Assembly: GCA_037501455.1 (NCBI GenBank)
Contig: CM074865.1
Span: 9,125,001-9,189,000, forward strand
DNA: 64,000 nucleotides
Origin: Lantana camara
Lineage: Eukaryota; Streptophyta; Magnoliopsida; Lamiales; Verbenaceae
Direction of reading: 5' to 3'
Position 1 is the stretch's first letter. Every line of letters starts with the position of its first letter. Below the pieces are notes generated by a model, which was not told where the DNA came from, did no database searches, and worked only from the letters and a program-made list of their open reading frames with translations. A program made the translations under genes and the position numbers. This document shows positions 44,771 through 56,460 of this stretch, in pieces.

Positions 44771-45790
44771 TTAACAATCCCCAAGCAACGAGTCACAAGG
44801 AGTGACCTCGTTCTTGTTACTCACAAAACCGGAGCTTGATCTCCAAGTATCTAATTCCAAAATATCCTTCATTCTCGATCTCCGAGATTTCAGTTTTCCT
44901 TCCCAATCAACTGCATCTCTTTTCTCCGTGAATAGTGTCATTCCATCTGGTGTATCACTTATAACCTTAATCATACAACACTTATCCGAGATTTCCGGTG
45001 GTGTCAGGGAACCAAAATTCCTAAACTCCATTCGTTCATTTTCTATTTTGAATGTGAGTCGTCCGTTCTGAACATCTATATCTGCTCCAGCCATAGCCAG
45101 AAACGGTCTTCCAAGTATCAATGACATCCACTCATCGCTCTCAATATCAAGAACTACAAACTCAGTAGGAATGTGAAATTTTCCAACTTTTACCAAAATA
45201 TCTTCAAGAATTCCTGTCAGATATTTCACCGATCTGTCTGCTAGTTGGAGTGTCATATTAGTCGGTGTAAGCTCCTTCACTCCTAATTTTCTGCAAGTAG
45301 ATAACGAGATTAAACTCACACTAGCTCCTAAATCACATAAAACATTATGAAATTTCAAAGAACCAATAGTAAGAGGAATTGAAAAACTCCCTGGATCTTT
45401 GAGCTTCGGGGGAAGCTTATGCTGAATAATAGCACTGCATTCCTCAGTAAGTATCACAGTAGTGAAGTTCTCAGGCTTTTCTTTGCTTGAAATCACTTCT
45501 TTCTCTAAATTCTCCTTCTTAAGATCGTCTTTCTCTTCAACTTTCTTAAGTACAACTTTCTCAACATCCGAACCTGCAAACATCTTCGGACCTTCATTCT
45601 CTCTATTGTCTCCTACAATTATGGCCTGGCAATGCTCCTTAGGATTATTTTCAGTTTGGCTTGGTAGCATTCCTGGGCCTCTCAAATTCAAAGATTGGGC
45701 AATCTGACCAATCTGAGTCTCCAAAGTTATGGTCTGATTTACCACTTGATCTAATTGAGCTTCCAACTTCTGATGTCGACCCATAGACAC
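44771..45790 (-). CDS. Athila-like aspartic protease region
   Basis: A 339-codon open frame continues the gag frame after one TAA (45839..45841). After a linker with VDQVVNQT-like and GQIAQSLNLRGPG segments comes the protease core: LGASVSLISLSTCRKLG, where Athila-type proteases carry D-L-G-A at the catalytic loop. ILGRPFLAMAGADIDVQNG, the conserved C-terminal part, follows. It ends about 60 codons later, without entering RT. The protease would process Gag. The frame is uninterrupted, in contrast to the gag upstream. Confidence 0.8.
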   Translation of the reverse strand: MSMGRHQKLEAQLDQVVNQTITLETQIGQIAQSLNLRGPGMLPSQTENNPKEHCQAIIVGDNRENEGPKMFAGSDVEKVVLKKVEEKDDLKKENLEKEVISSKEKPENFTTVILTEECSAIIQHKLPPKLKDPGSFSIPLTIGSLKFHNVLCDLGASVSLISLSTCRKLGVKELTPTNMTLQLADRSVKYLTGILEDILVKVGKFHIPTEFVVLDIESDEWMSLILGRPFLAMAGADIDVQNGRLTFKIENERMEFRNFGSLTPPEISDKCCMIKVISDTPDGMTLFTEKRDAVDWEGKLKSRRSRMKDILELDTWRSSSGFVSNKNEVTPCDSLLGDC

Positions 45791-47034
45791 GATTATGAAC
45801 TTCTCAAGTGTGATCTCCCATCCCTGCTTTTGCTCTTGTTAAGGGAGCGCAACATTGAATGGGGCTGGTGGTCGTGTTTGAAATTGCTGCCTAGGCTGAA
45901 ACTGCGGCCTAGGTTGAGGTGGTTGTTGAACATTCTGACACATATTAAAATCATGTAGACCACTACAAATTTCGCATGTTACCTGAACTGGTTGGGATTG
46001 TATCCCAACTGCATTGACGGAAAGTTGGTCCAATTTCTTGTTAAGGGCTTCAAATTTAGCATTGATGGCGGTTAAGCCATCTAACTCTATGACTCCTGCT
46101 TGCACTTTCGCTGGTTGCAAATGGCTCCTCTCATGCGCAAAAACATCGTTTTGTGACATATTATCTAACAACTCAGTAGCAACTGCTTCAGATTTTGCTA
46201 AGAACGCTCTGCCAGCTGCGACATCCATCGCTCCTCTAAAAGTAGGAGACAACCCATAGTAAAAAGTCTGAATCAATAACCAACCGGGAATCCCGTGATG
46301 TGGACACTTCTTCTGCATCCAGCTGCCTGAAACCTTGAATATCATTCTTGTACTTCGTGGTTTTGCTAAGTGGAAAGAACTTGGCTATGAAAGCCTGAGA
46401 TAATGCTGCCAAAGTCTGAAAGGACTCATTTGGGATAGTACTCAACCATGCTTTAGCTCGTTCCCTAAGTGAGGGAAAATGCCTAACTCAGATAACATCA
46501 GTAGTGACATTGTGAATTTTGAAGGTATCACATACTTCCAAAAAATACTCCAGATGTTAAGTCGGATCCTCCAAAGGTAATCCTGAAAACAGATTGTTTT
46601 GCAGCAGATTTGTAGCACCCCAATACGTAAGGATGCCACACCCCCGCACTATAGGTCGATCCACATATGAAACGGGTAATCCGTACACAAACCAACCTAT
46701 AGCGAATGGGTGACAATGCAAATAAAATGACGAGCTAAGCGGGGCTAAATTTATACATGTGTTAGAATAAAACGGAAGCATACTTTATTTACTATCAAAC
46801 ATAACTATTAAAACATGCTATAACATTGATCATGAGTTAAACAACTTGTATACTTGTTCACAAATCAATACACTATCATCTCCTAAAATACATAACAAGT
46901 AACATTAACGATAATTCCTTTGAAATGATAGAATAAATAAATGCACCGTGCGGAGCTCGAATGCAAGGACTCGACTCAGCTCGATTCCCGCCTAGGGTGT
47001 ACCTGCAAGAACACTGCACATGTATCATTTCGTG

Positions 47035-47165
47035 AATGACTCCATCACTCCCATAACCCCATCACTCCAATAACTCCATCACTCCAATAAACTACATCAC
47101 TCCAGTAACTCCATCACTCCAATCCCTCCATCACTCCAATAACTCCATCACTCCAATCACGATAA
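47035..47165. repeat. CATCACTCCAATAACTC minisatellite in LTR A2
   Basis: A 17-bp unit close to CATCACTCCAATAACTC is repeated about seven times with variants, followed by ACGATAACACGATA repeats. The matching array in A3 (58285..58390) has fewer units. Confidence 0.85.
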
Positions 47166-47256
47166 CACGATAATGGGAAGGTAGCGAGCCTTCATCATTC
47201 ACGATAACACGATAACACGATACCCGCAGCGTTAGGATTCTAGAGGTGGCTCCTAC

Positions 47257-49491
47257 TGTTGGGAATAGTGCCCTAAAAATTCAATTTGTTGAATTAATTA
47301 AACTGAATTTACACAAGTTATGAGTATTTCACATATTAATAATTAATAACGTGTGATGGTATTCTTATATGAAATGTGTTTCATAGGAAAAGACTTTGAA
47401 TACCGAAATCACGTGTTATTAAAGTTCTAGTCGGTAAGATAAGAATATGTTTTATCAAGACTATAACGTGGTTATATAAGATGATTAGTCTTTCGTCATA
47501 GGGAATGGTGATTCCAATTATAACACGTTGATGATTTTCAATAGGATTGGAAACATCGAACTGGACCACTGAGATTATTTATTTTATACTGCTATCTAAA
47601 ATGAATAAAATCTCAGGAAGCATTGTACTCTTAATCCTGATAATATTTCGGCTTTAGGTATGTAGTGTTAGTCACTGTAACATACTCGAAGTGAGGTCTC
47701 GGTAACGGGTGGCCAAAATACTTTGTATGTTCGGTGGTTACATGAAATGTGCTAAAGAGTTATATTGATCGAGGAATCTGTGGCCTTGCTGGAAGGTAAG
47801 AGATATCCTTGAAATAGATTTGTAAAAGTTCGAATTAAGACTTTGGCCAAAGCACTTCGCGTGATGACGTCACCGAAGTTGTATGATGAATGTGTTTCAC
47901 ATACAGAGAATTTGAACTTAAGGCGAATCAATAAATTTCAAATTAGAGATAAAAATAAATGATAGTAGTTGCAATTTATTTTTCATGGATATCTACACGG
48001 AGGAGTAAAATGCGAAATTATTCTAGATCGAGAAATTCGTGAATAATTTAATTAATTTTAGAGTGCAACAATATTTATTTAGTGGAATTAAATATTGTTA
48101 AACGGTAATTAATTATTATCATGAGATGATAATATATTAATCCGTTTGGAGCTAAAATTAATTAGTCCTGCAGGTCCCCCTGCAAGCCCCAATTAAAAAC
48201 CCGAAGAGAAAATAATAAAAGGAGAAAGAGAAATAAATTTTCGAAGTGTTTGAAAATAGCCAAGGGATTTATTTTAAGAAAATAAATCAAGTTCCAAAGA
48301 GTTGAAAATGCCCGGAATTTTATTTTGGAGAAAATAAAATTTTAGATTAAAAAAAAAAAAAAAAAAAAATCTGACGTGGCATGAGGATGACGTGGCAGCT
48401 GACGTGGCGTGCCACATCAGCAGACTGGGCCCCATGTGGTGCTGACTGGACGCCACGTGGCGCGGCACGTGTGTGGCTGAGATTGCGCCACGTCAACGAG
48501 GATGTACGGTCCAGATTCGATCTGGACGGGCTTGTCAACGGGTCGGATGACCCGGTCAAACGGGTCAGGGTTCCGGGTCAAAGGGTCGGGTCACGGATAG
48601 GGTTGGACCGGGTCCGGTTCGGTCCGGACCGACCCGGACACGTGGCCGCTTTAGAAGAGCCCACGTCAACCCCAAACCCTAGCCGCGGGTAAAACACACG
48701 CGCCGCCTTGTGGCGGCGCGTGAGGGCGCGTCCGACATCGGAACGGCGCGTTCTCGGCGGCTCTGGACTCGTGGTGGAGAGATCTTCAACGTGGTATCCT
48801 CGGTTTTCGTGTCCAAGTTGTACACGCAAGTGGGATGTGAAATTACCATTTTGCCCTTGCTTTTGAATCCAAAATGACCGAAACGCCCTCGGTTTTTCCC
48901 CTATAAATAGGGGCCTTGGGTCCTCATTTCTCATTCAACATTTTGGGAGAGGTTTTGGCTAGCTCTTAGCTTTGAAACCATATCCCTTTTCTCCTAGTTA
49001 ATTCCGATTTATTTTGGAATTAATTTTAATTAGGTGTTTGTATAAAATGCCTAATTTCGGGAGAATAAACCCTGAAAAGGGTTTTTTAGTTTAAATTTTA
49101 TTTTCTCTAAGTATTTAGAGAAATACTTTCGGAGCCCACGCTCCGAGGGTGTCCCTGGGGATATTGCAGGGAAGCTCTGCCGGTCTCACGAGTGGGCAAG
49201 GAGCCGGAAAAATGCCGTTAGATAGCCATGTTTGCAGTACGGTAATATTTTACAGTTATTTTATTTTAAGCATGATAAATTATGTGCTCTTAAGTGTTAA
49301 TTGCATGTTAGATATTTATCTGCTTAAGTGACTTAAAATTTATTATCAATTGCATGTATATACTTGAGTAGATCCGGCTAAGTCTTCCGCTTTGTATTAA
49401 AATGTTTTAGAAATATTTTAATACTTGTATTATAATAAAAATTTTAAAATGTGGTCCCGGACTGCTACTGTTCTGGGCCGGCATCCCATCA
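47257..49491 (+). mobile_element. Solo LTR, family C copy 2 (C2)
   Basis: It starts TGTTGGGAATAGTGCCC and ends GGCATCCCATCA. CCTAC is exactly repeated at 47252..47256 and 49492..49496. It is 2235 bp with no internal domain, so a solo LTR, inserted in solo LTR A2. It carries the CCTATAAATAGG promoter box at about 48900 and ACGT-core motifs at 48370..48660. Confidence 0.92.
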
Positions 49492-50035
49492 CCTACGGCT
49501 TCAGGAGGTGGCTCCCACACATGTAGCACTTTGCCCCGCAGGTTCAAGAGGTGGCTCCCATGTGCGTAGCACGCTGTCCCGTATAACACTTAGCTCCTGC
49601 GGCCGACGAGCGGTACACGGTAACACGATAACACGATAATCACGATGCACGTATTGCTTTGCATGATCATGACATTAACACGATAATCACGATACACACA
49701 TTGCTTTCCATGGCTTGACTTGCTTGCTGACAGGTGGCACGATGACTCAGGGATACGTGAACGTGCTCATTGGTCCCAATCTCTGCCCCGGAGAACACTG
49801 GACAAGAAACAGAAGCATTTGTGCACTCATGAGACCTAACTCGATAATGTTACCAAAATGTAACGCACGACATAATCATGTAACGAGGTAATATGTATTA
49901 ACAAATGTAGTATGATATAATTATATTCTTGCGTATATTTGATCATATAATAGCATATTATGGTCAATTAAATGATTAGAGAAGGAATTGGAATTTCACA
50001 TTTTATGCAGAAACATTCTGCCTATCCAGGGGTCT

Positions 50036-50238
50036 GGGAACGGCCGTTCCGGCCCTTAGTTCAAAATGGGAAGGGCCGTTCCCAGCTACCCGAAGTGACT
50101 CCCCGAAGATGGGAACGGCCGTTCCGGCTTACAAGCCAAAACGGGAAGGGCCGTTCCCGTCCTCGCCGCCATGCACACGATTCCAAATATGGGAACGGCC
50201 GTTCCCCAAATACAAAGGGAACGGGAAGGGCCGTTCCC
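50036..50238. repeat. Cluster of six GC-rich palindromes in LTR A2
   Basis: Units approximating GGGAACGGCCGTTCCC start at 50036, 50067, 50110, 50142, 50190 and 50223. Several have one arm changed to GGGAAGGG, a change shared between units. Confidence 0.9.
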
Positions 50239-51242
50239 GTTACGCAGAGCATGCAGAAACAGGGGAAGAAACAGGGGATGCACGAACCAATCTCCAATTC
50301 ATCATAACTCATATAATTCAATCTCCAAAGGCATGAATTCATGAAAAGGGATATGTATACATGCTTAAGGCACCATAAAACTAATATAAACACTTAGTTC
50401 TAGCTTGAATCATCAAGAAACCAAGATCAAACTCCATGAACATATATATGATCAAACTTCATAATTCTCAAGATTTATGCATGAAATCAAGCCTAAAGTT
50501 TATAATCATGCTTCTAACATCATATAAACAAGTTATTTCATACAAATCCTAACCCTAGCTTCATATGAAATATTATCAAGAAATCACATATAGAATCATA
50601 TGTATCTTGAAATAAAATAAAGGGAAGAAGATGATAAAAGTGGATGATTGATCTCCAAAGCATATGATTTCTCCGGTGAAATAGCTTGAAATTGATAAAA
50701 CCCCTTCTCCCTCTCTCCATGGATGAACTGAGACCCCAAGGGAGCCAAGTTTTTATGAAATGAAAAATGAGAATGAGTTGAAGGATGCTTCTACGTGATT
50801 CATCTCTTATAATTGATGAATTAATTCAATTTCCAATCATGTCCTTCAAGTTACATAAGTTATGCAATTAAGGATATAAGGTTTGGAAAAAGATCAATTT
50901 AGTCCAAGAATATATTTATGCAATTTAGTCCTTGAATTTAAAATGATGATCAATTAAGGGCATATGAACAATTAAGGCACGTTCGGGACTTAATTCCCGT
51001 GACAATTAAATTCAATTTATAGAATAATTCTCAAATTGACACATATTTCACATAATCACATTGAAATATAATTTATATGATTTATTATAAAATGTAAGAA
51101 TTTAATAAATACAAGAATTAAAATAATCCTAGCTCCCGGAAAATTCACACATGTCGCGCGTACCTGGAAGCCGGAATTTGGCGCGTTACAAGATTTATGA
51201 TGGTTTAATTTCAAAGTTATTTGCTGCAATCGGGGGACGAGT

Positions 51243-53334
51243 TGTTGGGAATAGTGCCCTAGAAAGTTGTTATGCTTCGGAACTTTCCCTTTATCACAGA
51301 CAATCTTTGAATAATATACGAATGATTGTAATCACAGGCGAGCACTTCTTATGTGCCAATACGTGTTTTGTGTGTTTCCATTACGTGTGCATGTCTAGAA
51401 CTCCCCTAATCCGATGAGGCCGTTAAGAACTTTGTCATTATGGGAATGACACATGAAACAAGTTCTTAACTCCATAGGCGGGGATTAGAAACTTCTCCCA
51501 GTTAATGAGGCCGACAGACAGTGGGAGAGTTGACTTTGCCTCTGTTGAGACTTGCTTGTGTAGTTGTGTCCTTAAGAAGGATCATCCTGTTTCATGGGGT
51601 GTAAAGTGCATAAGTTGATGTGTACGCAATATACAAGGGTGTGTGTTGTAAGAACAAGTTCACTGAGAGTGCCCCGCGTGAGAATATTCCTAAATGGGAA
51701 AGGATGTTTCCAAAAACTTCCAGATTAGGAAATATCTCACATGTCAATGACGTGACGAATTAATCCTTAGACTTGAGATTCTACATTGTCTCATATGAGC
51801 TAACTCTGTAATCTTTGATATAGGCTCAAAAGGGTGTCGCCATATAGACACCTGAACCACGACCTATGTTGGGATTACACAAGTAGCATATGAGAATTGT
51901 AGAAATCAACAAAGGACCTACACTTGCTGTAGGCAAGACAATCTCTTATACACAAGTCATTCATGATTCCATCCTAAAATCCTCGCACAAGGTGGTTAGA
52001 TCAAGACATCAAGAAAATGGAGTTTTCTTGGATTGAGATCAAATGGAATATGAAGTGAACTTTGTTTTAAGATTAAGATTAGTAGGGCTCTCCATATTCC
52101 CATGCCCTAGATCTTAATCGAGAGACAGGATGGTAAGAGGATCGTATCCCACATGATGTCATTGACTGAAAGGTTCTTTCGAATATACATTCACATTTCG
52201 GGTAGGGGTCACACACCTGTTGCTAGACTATGGTCGGGTGATCTGTGAGATAATTAATTAATAAAGTGTATTAATTAATTAGGCTCACTGCTAACTGAAA
52301 TTGAACCTAGAGGGTCACACACAAATACCGGGTTCAAAGAGCACACGTGTATTATGGAAATATCAAATAGTTGATCGAAACGAGACCACAGTGTAAAGTA
52401 CACGTGTGGATATCAAAGAGCAATGTTTGGATGTGTGGCTCCAATTAACAAATTGGATCATGTGTTAATTTATTGAAGAATTAATTATTAAGTCCAAATA
52501 TAATTAATTGGAGAATTAATTATAAAGCCAAGATATAATTAATTAGAGAATTAATTATTGGATAATTAATTATATAGCCGAAATAAAATTAATTGGAGAA
52601 TTAATTTTAACCCGTTAGAATTAATTAGTGAATTAATTCTAAAGTCCTTGATGGAATTAATTCTAAGTATTTAATTATTTGGTTGTTCTAATTTGATTAG
52701 AATAAATAAATCTCTTCTATTTTATTATTCTAATAAAGTATTAGGATAAGATATTTAATTATTGCTAGAAAATATTCCTAATTAGTTAGGAACTCTCTTT
52801 CTAGAAGAATAGATGTCTTATTTTTAGAATAAGATATTATTTACTTGGAGAGAAAGAAACAATAGAAGATAAGTCAAAGTAGGAATCCGATTCCTACATG
52901 ACCTTTAGGGTTTCGAACCGTTCACTATAAAAGGGCAAGGGGCTCAATTTTTTAAGGCTTACGCGTGACAGTGATCACGCCCAGACTTCCTGGAATTTCG
53001 GGGATAATTCTCTTGCTCTCCTTTAACTCGTTTCTTGTTTCTTTAATACACATGTTATAGTACTAACATACTCACTGACATGATTTGAATCTAAGTTGGT
53101 GTGGATTAATACTCTAGAGGATTTCTACTTTGGAATCTCGAAGAAAGAATCAAGAAACGGGGATTTTTATGCCGCATGAAGAACGTTTGAGGGAGGCTCA
53201 ATACGTTTCAAGAAGGCTACAATTCGTGTGAGTTTCTTGAGTCCCAACGCTACGATACGAACATTGCAAGTTTTTAGATCCCTTTTGGAAAAATTTTTAA
53301 ACTTCCGATGCGTTTACTTTGTTGTTTTCCAACA
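51243..53334 (+). mobile_element. Copia-type solo LTR (family F)
   Basis: It begins TGTTGGGAATAGTGCCCTAG and ends TTTTCCAACA, with mirrored TGTTGG/CCAACA ends. The flanking 5-mers are CGAGT and CGAGC, one mismatch. At 2092 bp with no internal coding it is a solo LTR. Its first 20 bases nearly equal those of family C but the rest is different. A TATA-like ACTATAAAAGGG is at about 52925. It interrupts the Athila-like gag, whose frame is restored when it is taken out. Confidence 0.85.
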
Positions 53335-53639
53335 CGAGCTGCAGTCTGAATTGCTCCAGCCCTGGCCGGTGGTGGTGGTGGGTGTGCTTCAGCCATCGGT
53401 AAAGTAATTGGTTTCTTCTCCTTCTTACGCCTTCTCCTAATAGCACTCAGTGTTCTCTCAATTTCCGGATTGTATGGAACTAATTCGGGATCTTGAGATC
53501 TTCGCATGTACTGTAAACCTGCACAAGGACAAGAAATCCTCAGTCCAATTCCACAATAACAAAGATAATGAACACAAAGTAAAGTAATAGTCTAAAACAC
53601 TAGATCAAAATAATTGAGTAATATTGACTTAAAACGCCT

Positions 53640-53657
53640 TCCCCGACAACGGCGCCA
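53640..53657 (-). other. Primer binding site of the Athila-like element (tRNA-Asp type)
   Basis: On the - strand TGGCGCCGTTGTCGGGGA follows the 5' LTR after a few bases. It matches the complement of the 3' end of plant tRNA-Asp except for one base. Confidence 0.8.
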
Positions 53658-53663
53658 AAAACT

Positions 53664-55098
53664 TGTTGTAAGGTTTACTACAGTTAAAAACCAATCGTGT
53701 AAGTGCACACTAACATACGCGCAACACAATAGGATCGAACCCACAGGGAAGGGAAATCAATCACTACTCTATGTTTTTCTCTAATCTAAAAACCTGACGA
53801 AAAGCAATTGTTGTTTCTATTAATCTACTAAACCAGAAATTAACAATTAACTAGAATTAAACACAAATAACGAAACACACGAATTAAATTCAGTAAACTA
53901 AGCAGGCAGGGGGAAAGTAATGAATCATACAATCAAGAGCTGATGTGATACTCGTCTGACAAGTGTAATTCTATAACCTAGTCACTTATATTTGTATTAC
54001 CTCTCTCAAGGTGTAACCAAGTGCTTAATTAGAGTTCAATGTTGCTTTCGCAATCACCAATAGTTAATTAAACCATAGGAACAAGACTAGTGCAATTCAG
54101 TATTCTAGCGGCTCGGCATGGAATAAGATTACTGTTGTATAAGCTAGGACCAAATCTCCTTGTACCCTACAAATTACAAGTTGTGAAAACCATCTAAATT
54201 ACCATCACTCTTTCGATCTATAGGCAATTCTGACACATGCTATGGGTGATCAGACCATCGCAAGTCAATTCAAACATTTTTTCAAACTAAGAATTAACAC
54301 AAGTCATTCAAGCATCTTATCAAACATCTATTATGCAATCATCATCACTCCTCTTAGCCCTAGAGAATTAGCTACTCATATTTAAAGCAAAACTCATACA
54401 ACTAAAGGAAATTGCATTAAAATAAAGCATAGTTATCAAATCTAAACAAAGTCTCTGAAACAAAAGCATGAGCTTTCGACAGTATCTAAAAACGAAACTA
54501 AAACTAAATTCAAAGGAATTAGTTTATAAATTGAAGCAACAATAAAACCAAAGATCGTTCTAGGAATTCAATCCTCTCGTCTTCTCGAATTCTCTGAAAA
54601 ACCTCTGAAACTCCTTGGTCTTTCCTCCAAACCCTAGGTCTTGACCTGGAAGAAAAACTCTCTCCAAAAGACTCCAAAAACACACTAATATAGCAGCCCA
54701 AAAATAATTCTCGCCGCCCTAGGTAACGGGCGTTATCTATCCATGTGTAATTGTTGTTAACGCCTGTTACTGCTTGAAATCGCCATAACGTTTTTATTAG
54801 TGGTAACGGGCGTTACCACTTTCCTTCTGCACTGGGGTAATGGGCGTTACCCCTCTTCTCTCGCCAAACACTCCCCTCCTGTGGCCAGTAATGGGGGTTA
54901 CTCCTTTTGTACTCCTAGGTGGTAACGGGAAGTTACCACATTTTCTTACAAAAATGCGTGAAATTACCCTGCTTCGCCGTTTCGTAACTCCAACACCAAA
55001 GTCACCCTAACGGAGCAAAATAAACGCATAAACACATCAAACGACGCCAAAATATAATCTAATTAACGCTTAAAATCATGCAATTTCTACACACAACA
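53664..55098 (-). repeat. 5' LTR of the Athila-like element
   Basis: 1435 bp, same ends as the LTR at 39196. It contains the palindrome cluster 54721..54938, with individual units altered relative to the other LTR (for example TAACGGGCGTTATC against TAACGGGTGTTACC). Confidence 0.9.
54721..54938. repeat. Cluster of six palindromes in the 5' LTR of the Athila-like element
   Basis: Equivalent to 40267..40483. Units include AGGTAACGGGCGTTATCT (54721), GGTAACGGGCGTTACC (about 54803) and GGTAACGGGAAGTTACC (54921). Confidence 0.88.
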
Positions 55099-55103
55099 TA
55101 TGT

Positions 55104-56460
55104 AAAATCATCCAAGTAGGATAATTTGTGGAGGGAAATTCTTTGTCTGACGCCTCTTATAATAGAATCCTAATTACATATGAAACCTAGGTATGAAAGA
55201 AAACGATGCTTTCTTCTCCAAATTTCTCGCATTGAAGAGTGCCCTTTTCGTTGGTTGCTGTAACAGGAGATTGTAGTTGAGGACTTTATGGACTCCAGAG
55301 AACCCAGGCTGAAGGTTTCTCGCGTGTCATGGTTATTATGCTTATCTTTTCTTCTCTTCTCCTTTTGAATCTGAATTCCAACTGTGACACAGAGAACCTT
55401 GTTGCAAAACCTGTAATCGAATGTCTTTTTGGATGGAGCACAAGGGATATGGCTGAACCAATTAGAGGAGGGTTTGGGTAGTTTGAAAAGAATTGAGAAA
55501 AAGCTTTTGGTCAATGAAAATGTTTTCAATTTTTTTTCATTGTATCCTAACTTTAATAGTCTGATTTCCATACTGTAAACGTGCATCTATGATACCTGCA
55601 GACCTTAACTTATTCCATGTAAATATTTAATGAATATGTAAGAATATTCAATGAATAAGAATCTTATATGTAACCTTTATGTTAATTGAATATTTCTTGT
55701 GTTTCTTCTATTTAATGAATAAGAAAGAATTTAAAATGAGATACAGAAATAGGGTGCAACAAAACAGAATGTTAACACATTCTCATAAACAATAAAACAA
55801 GAGTTTGACATGGTACTAACATACCAAATGTTTGCCATCACACTGACATACCAAATGGCAACATTGCCAACAACATAACCAACTGTTTCCCATTACAAAA
55901 ACAGGATTAATGACAACACTGGCACCAACATAACCAAGTGTTTGACATTACAAAAACAGGATTAATGACAACACTGGCAACAAAGATAAAAGTCTAAACA
56001 AACAATCTAAACAAATCCCCTTTTCTTGTGCCCCTTTTTTCTACTCCTTCAATTTTCCTTTATCTTTCAAGGTTTTCATTTTTGCTTTAAGATTGGATAA
56101 TGTAACAAACTTCTTTCCATCCTTCAGAATTATAGGTGTCTCATCCTCCTCCCTAACTTGTCATTAATCCCTTGAAATGGAGCTGGCTCAATGATCCTAT
56201 TCCCAGTTTGTTTTGCTTTCTGGTACATGGATGGTGGTCTGCTTGTAGCTGGTTTTTGTAGATAAATACAAGGTTGAGCAATTTCAGATTCTTGAGAGAG
56301 ATCCAACACTTGACTTGGCCCCACATCATCATTGTAACTTCCTTGTTTGGTTGTTTTTTCTTTTTCTGACCTGCTATTTAATATAACAATTGTTATAATT
56401 GCGTATTCAATATTTAAGAGAATAAAATAATAAAAACAAGAACCTGTAATTTGGTGATTG
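55104..56460 (-). other. MULE 3' region, unassigned
   Basis: This is MULE DNA between the Athila insertion and the zinc-knuckle part of the transposase. A 138-codon frame at 55170..55586 (- strand) has no recognised motif and could be a captured fragment. The piece at 56130..56324 (SQVLDLSQESEIAQ...) may be the last transposase exon after a short intron (GTTCTT...AGCAG, about 56453..56372). Direct repeats containing ACATTACAAAAACAGGATTA and AATGACAACACTGGC occur around 55890..55980. Confidence 0.45.

Larger units (their letters stand above)
46611..51190 (-). mobile_element. Solo LTR, family A copy 2 (A2), carrying LTR C2
   Basis: On the - strand it runs from TGTAACGCGCC (51190) to GGGGTGCTACA (46611). 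AGATT is exactly repeated at 46606..46610 and 51191..51195. About 2.34 kb is its own; the rest is C2. It closely resembles A3 throughout, including the palindrome cluster (50036..50238) and the CATCACTCC minisatellite (47035..47165). It interrupts the Athila-like gag. Confidence 0.92.
45839..53507 (-). pseudogene. Athila-like gag, split by two solo LTRs
   Basis: The N-terminal piece (53507..53335, MRRSQDPELVPYNPEIE) lies just inside the primer site. Solo LTR F (51243..53334) interrupts it, and the frame resumes with PPIAANNFEIKPS (51242..51191). Solo LTR A2 interrupts again. From 46610 down come LLQNNLFSGLPLEDP, RAKAWLSTIPNESFQTLAAL, FIAKFFPLSKTTKYKNDI and GAMDVAAGRAFL. A knuckle-like CEICSGLHDFNMC follows at about 45970..45930. 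There are in-frame stops near 46557 and 46496, frameshifts near the A2 site and at 46300, and a TAA at 45839..45841. The two LTR cuts are exact: removing each leaves the gag sequence continuous apart from one missing base at the A2 site. Confidence 0.85.
39196..55098 (-). mobile_element. Athila-like Ty3/gypsy retrotransposon lacking RT and integrase
   Basis: LTRs of 1448 and 1435 bp enclose a tRNA-Asp-type primer site, gag, protease and a 3' ORF, all on the - strand. The flanking 5-mers are CATGT (39191..39195) and TATGT (55099..55103), one mismatch. About 9.2 kb is its own after removing A2 (with C2) and F. I found no RT, RNase H or integrase motif between the protease (ends 44771) and the 3' ORF (starts 43464), so it is non-autonomous. 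It sits inside the MULE. Confidence 0.85.

Noticed and set aside
50036..50238. Regularly spaced palindromes looking like a CRISPR array
   Set aside because: The units are themselves palindromic, vary in sequence, sit in an LTR with the same cluster at the same position in other copies, and there are no cas genes. This is plant nuclear DNA.
51243..53334. Family F as a further copy of family C
   Set aside because: The first 20 bases nearly agree, but the bodies do not align and the ends differ (CCAACA against CCCATCA).
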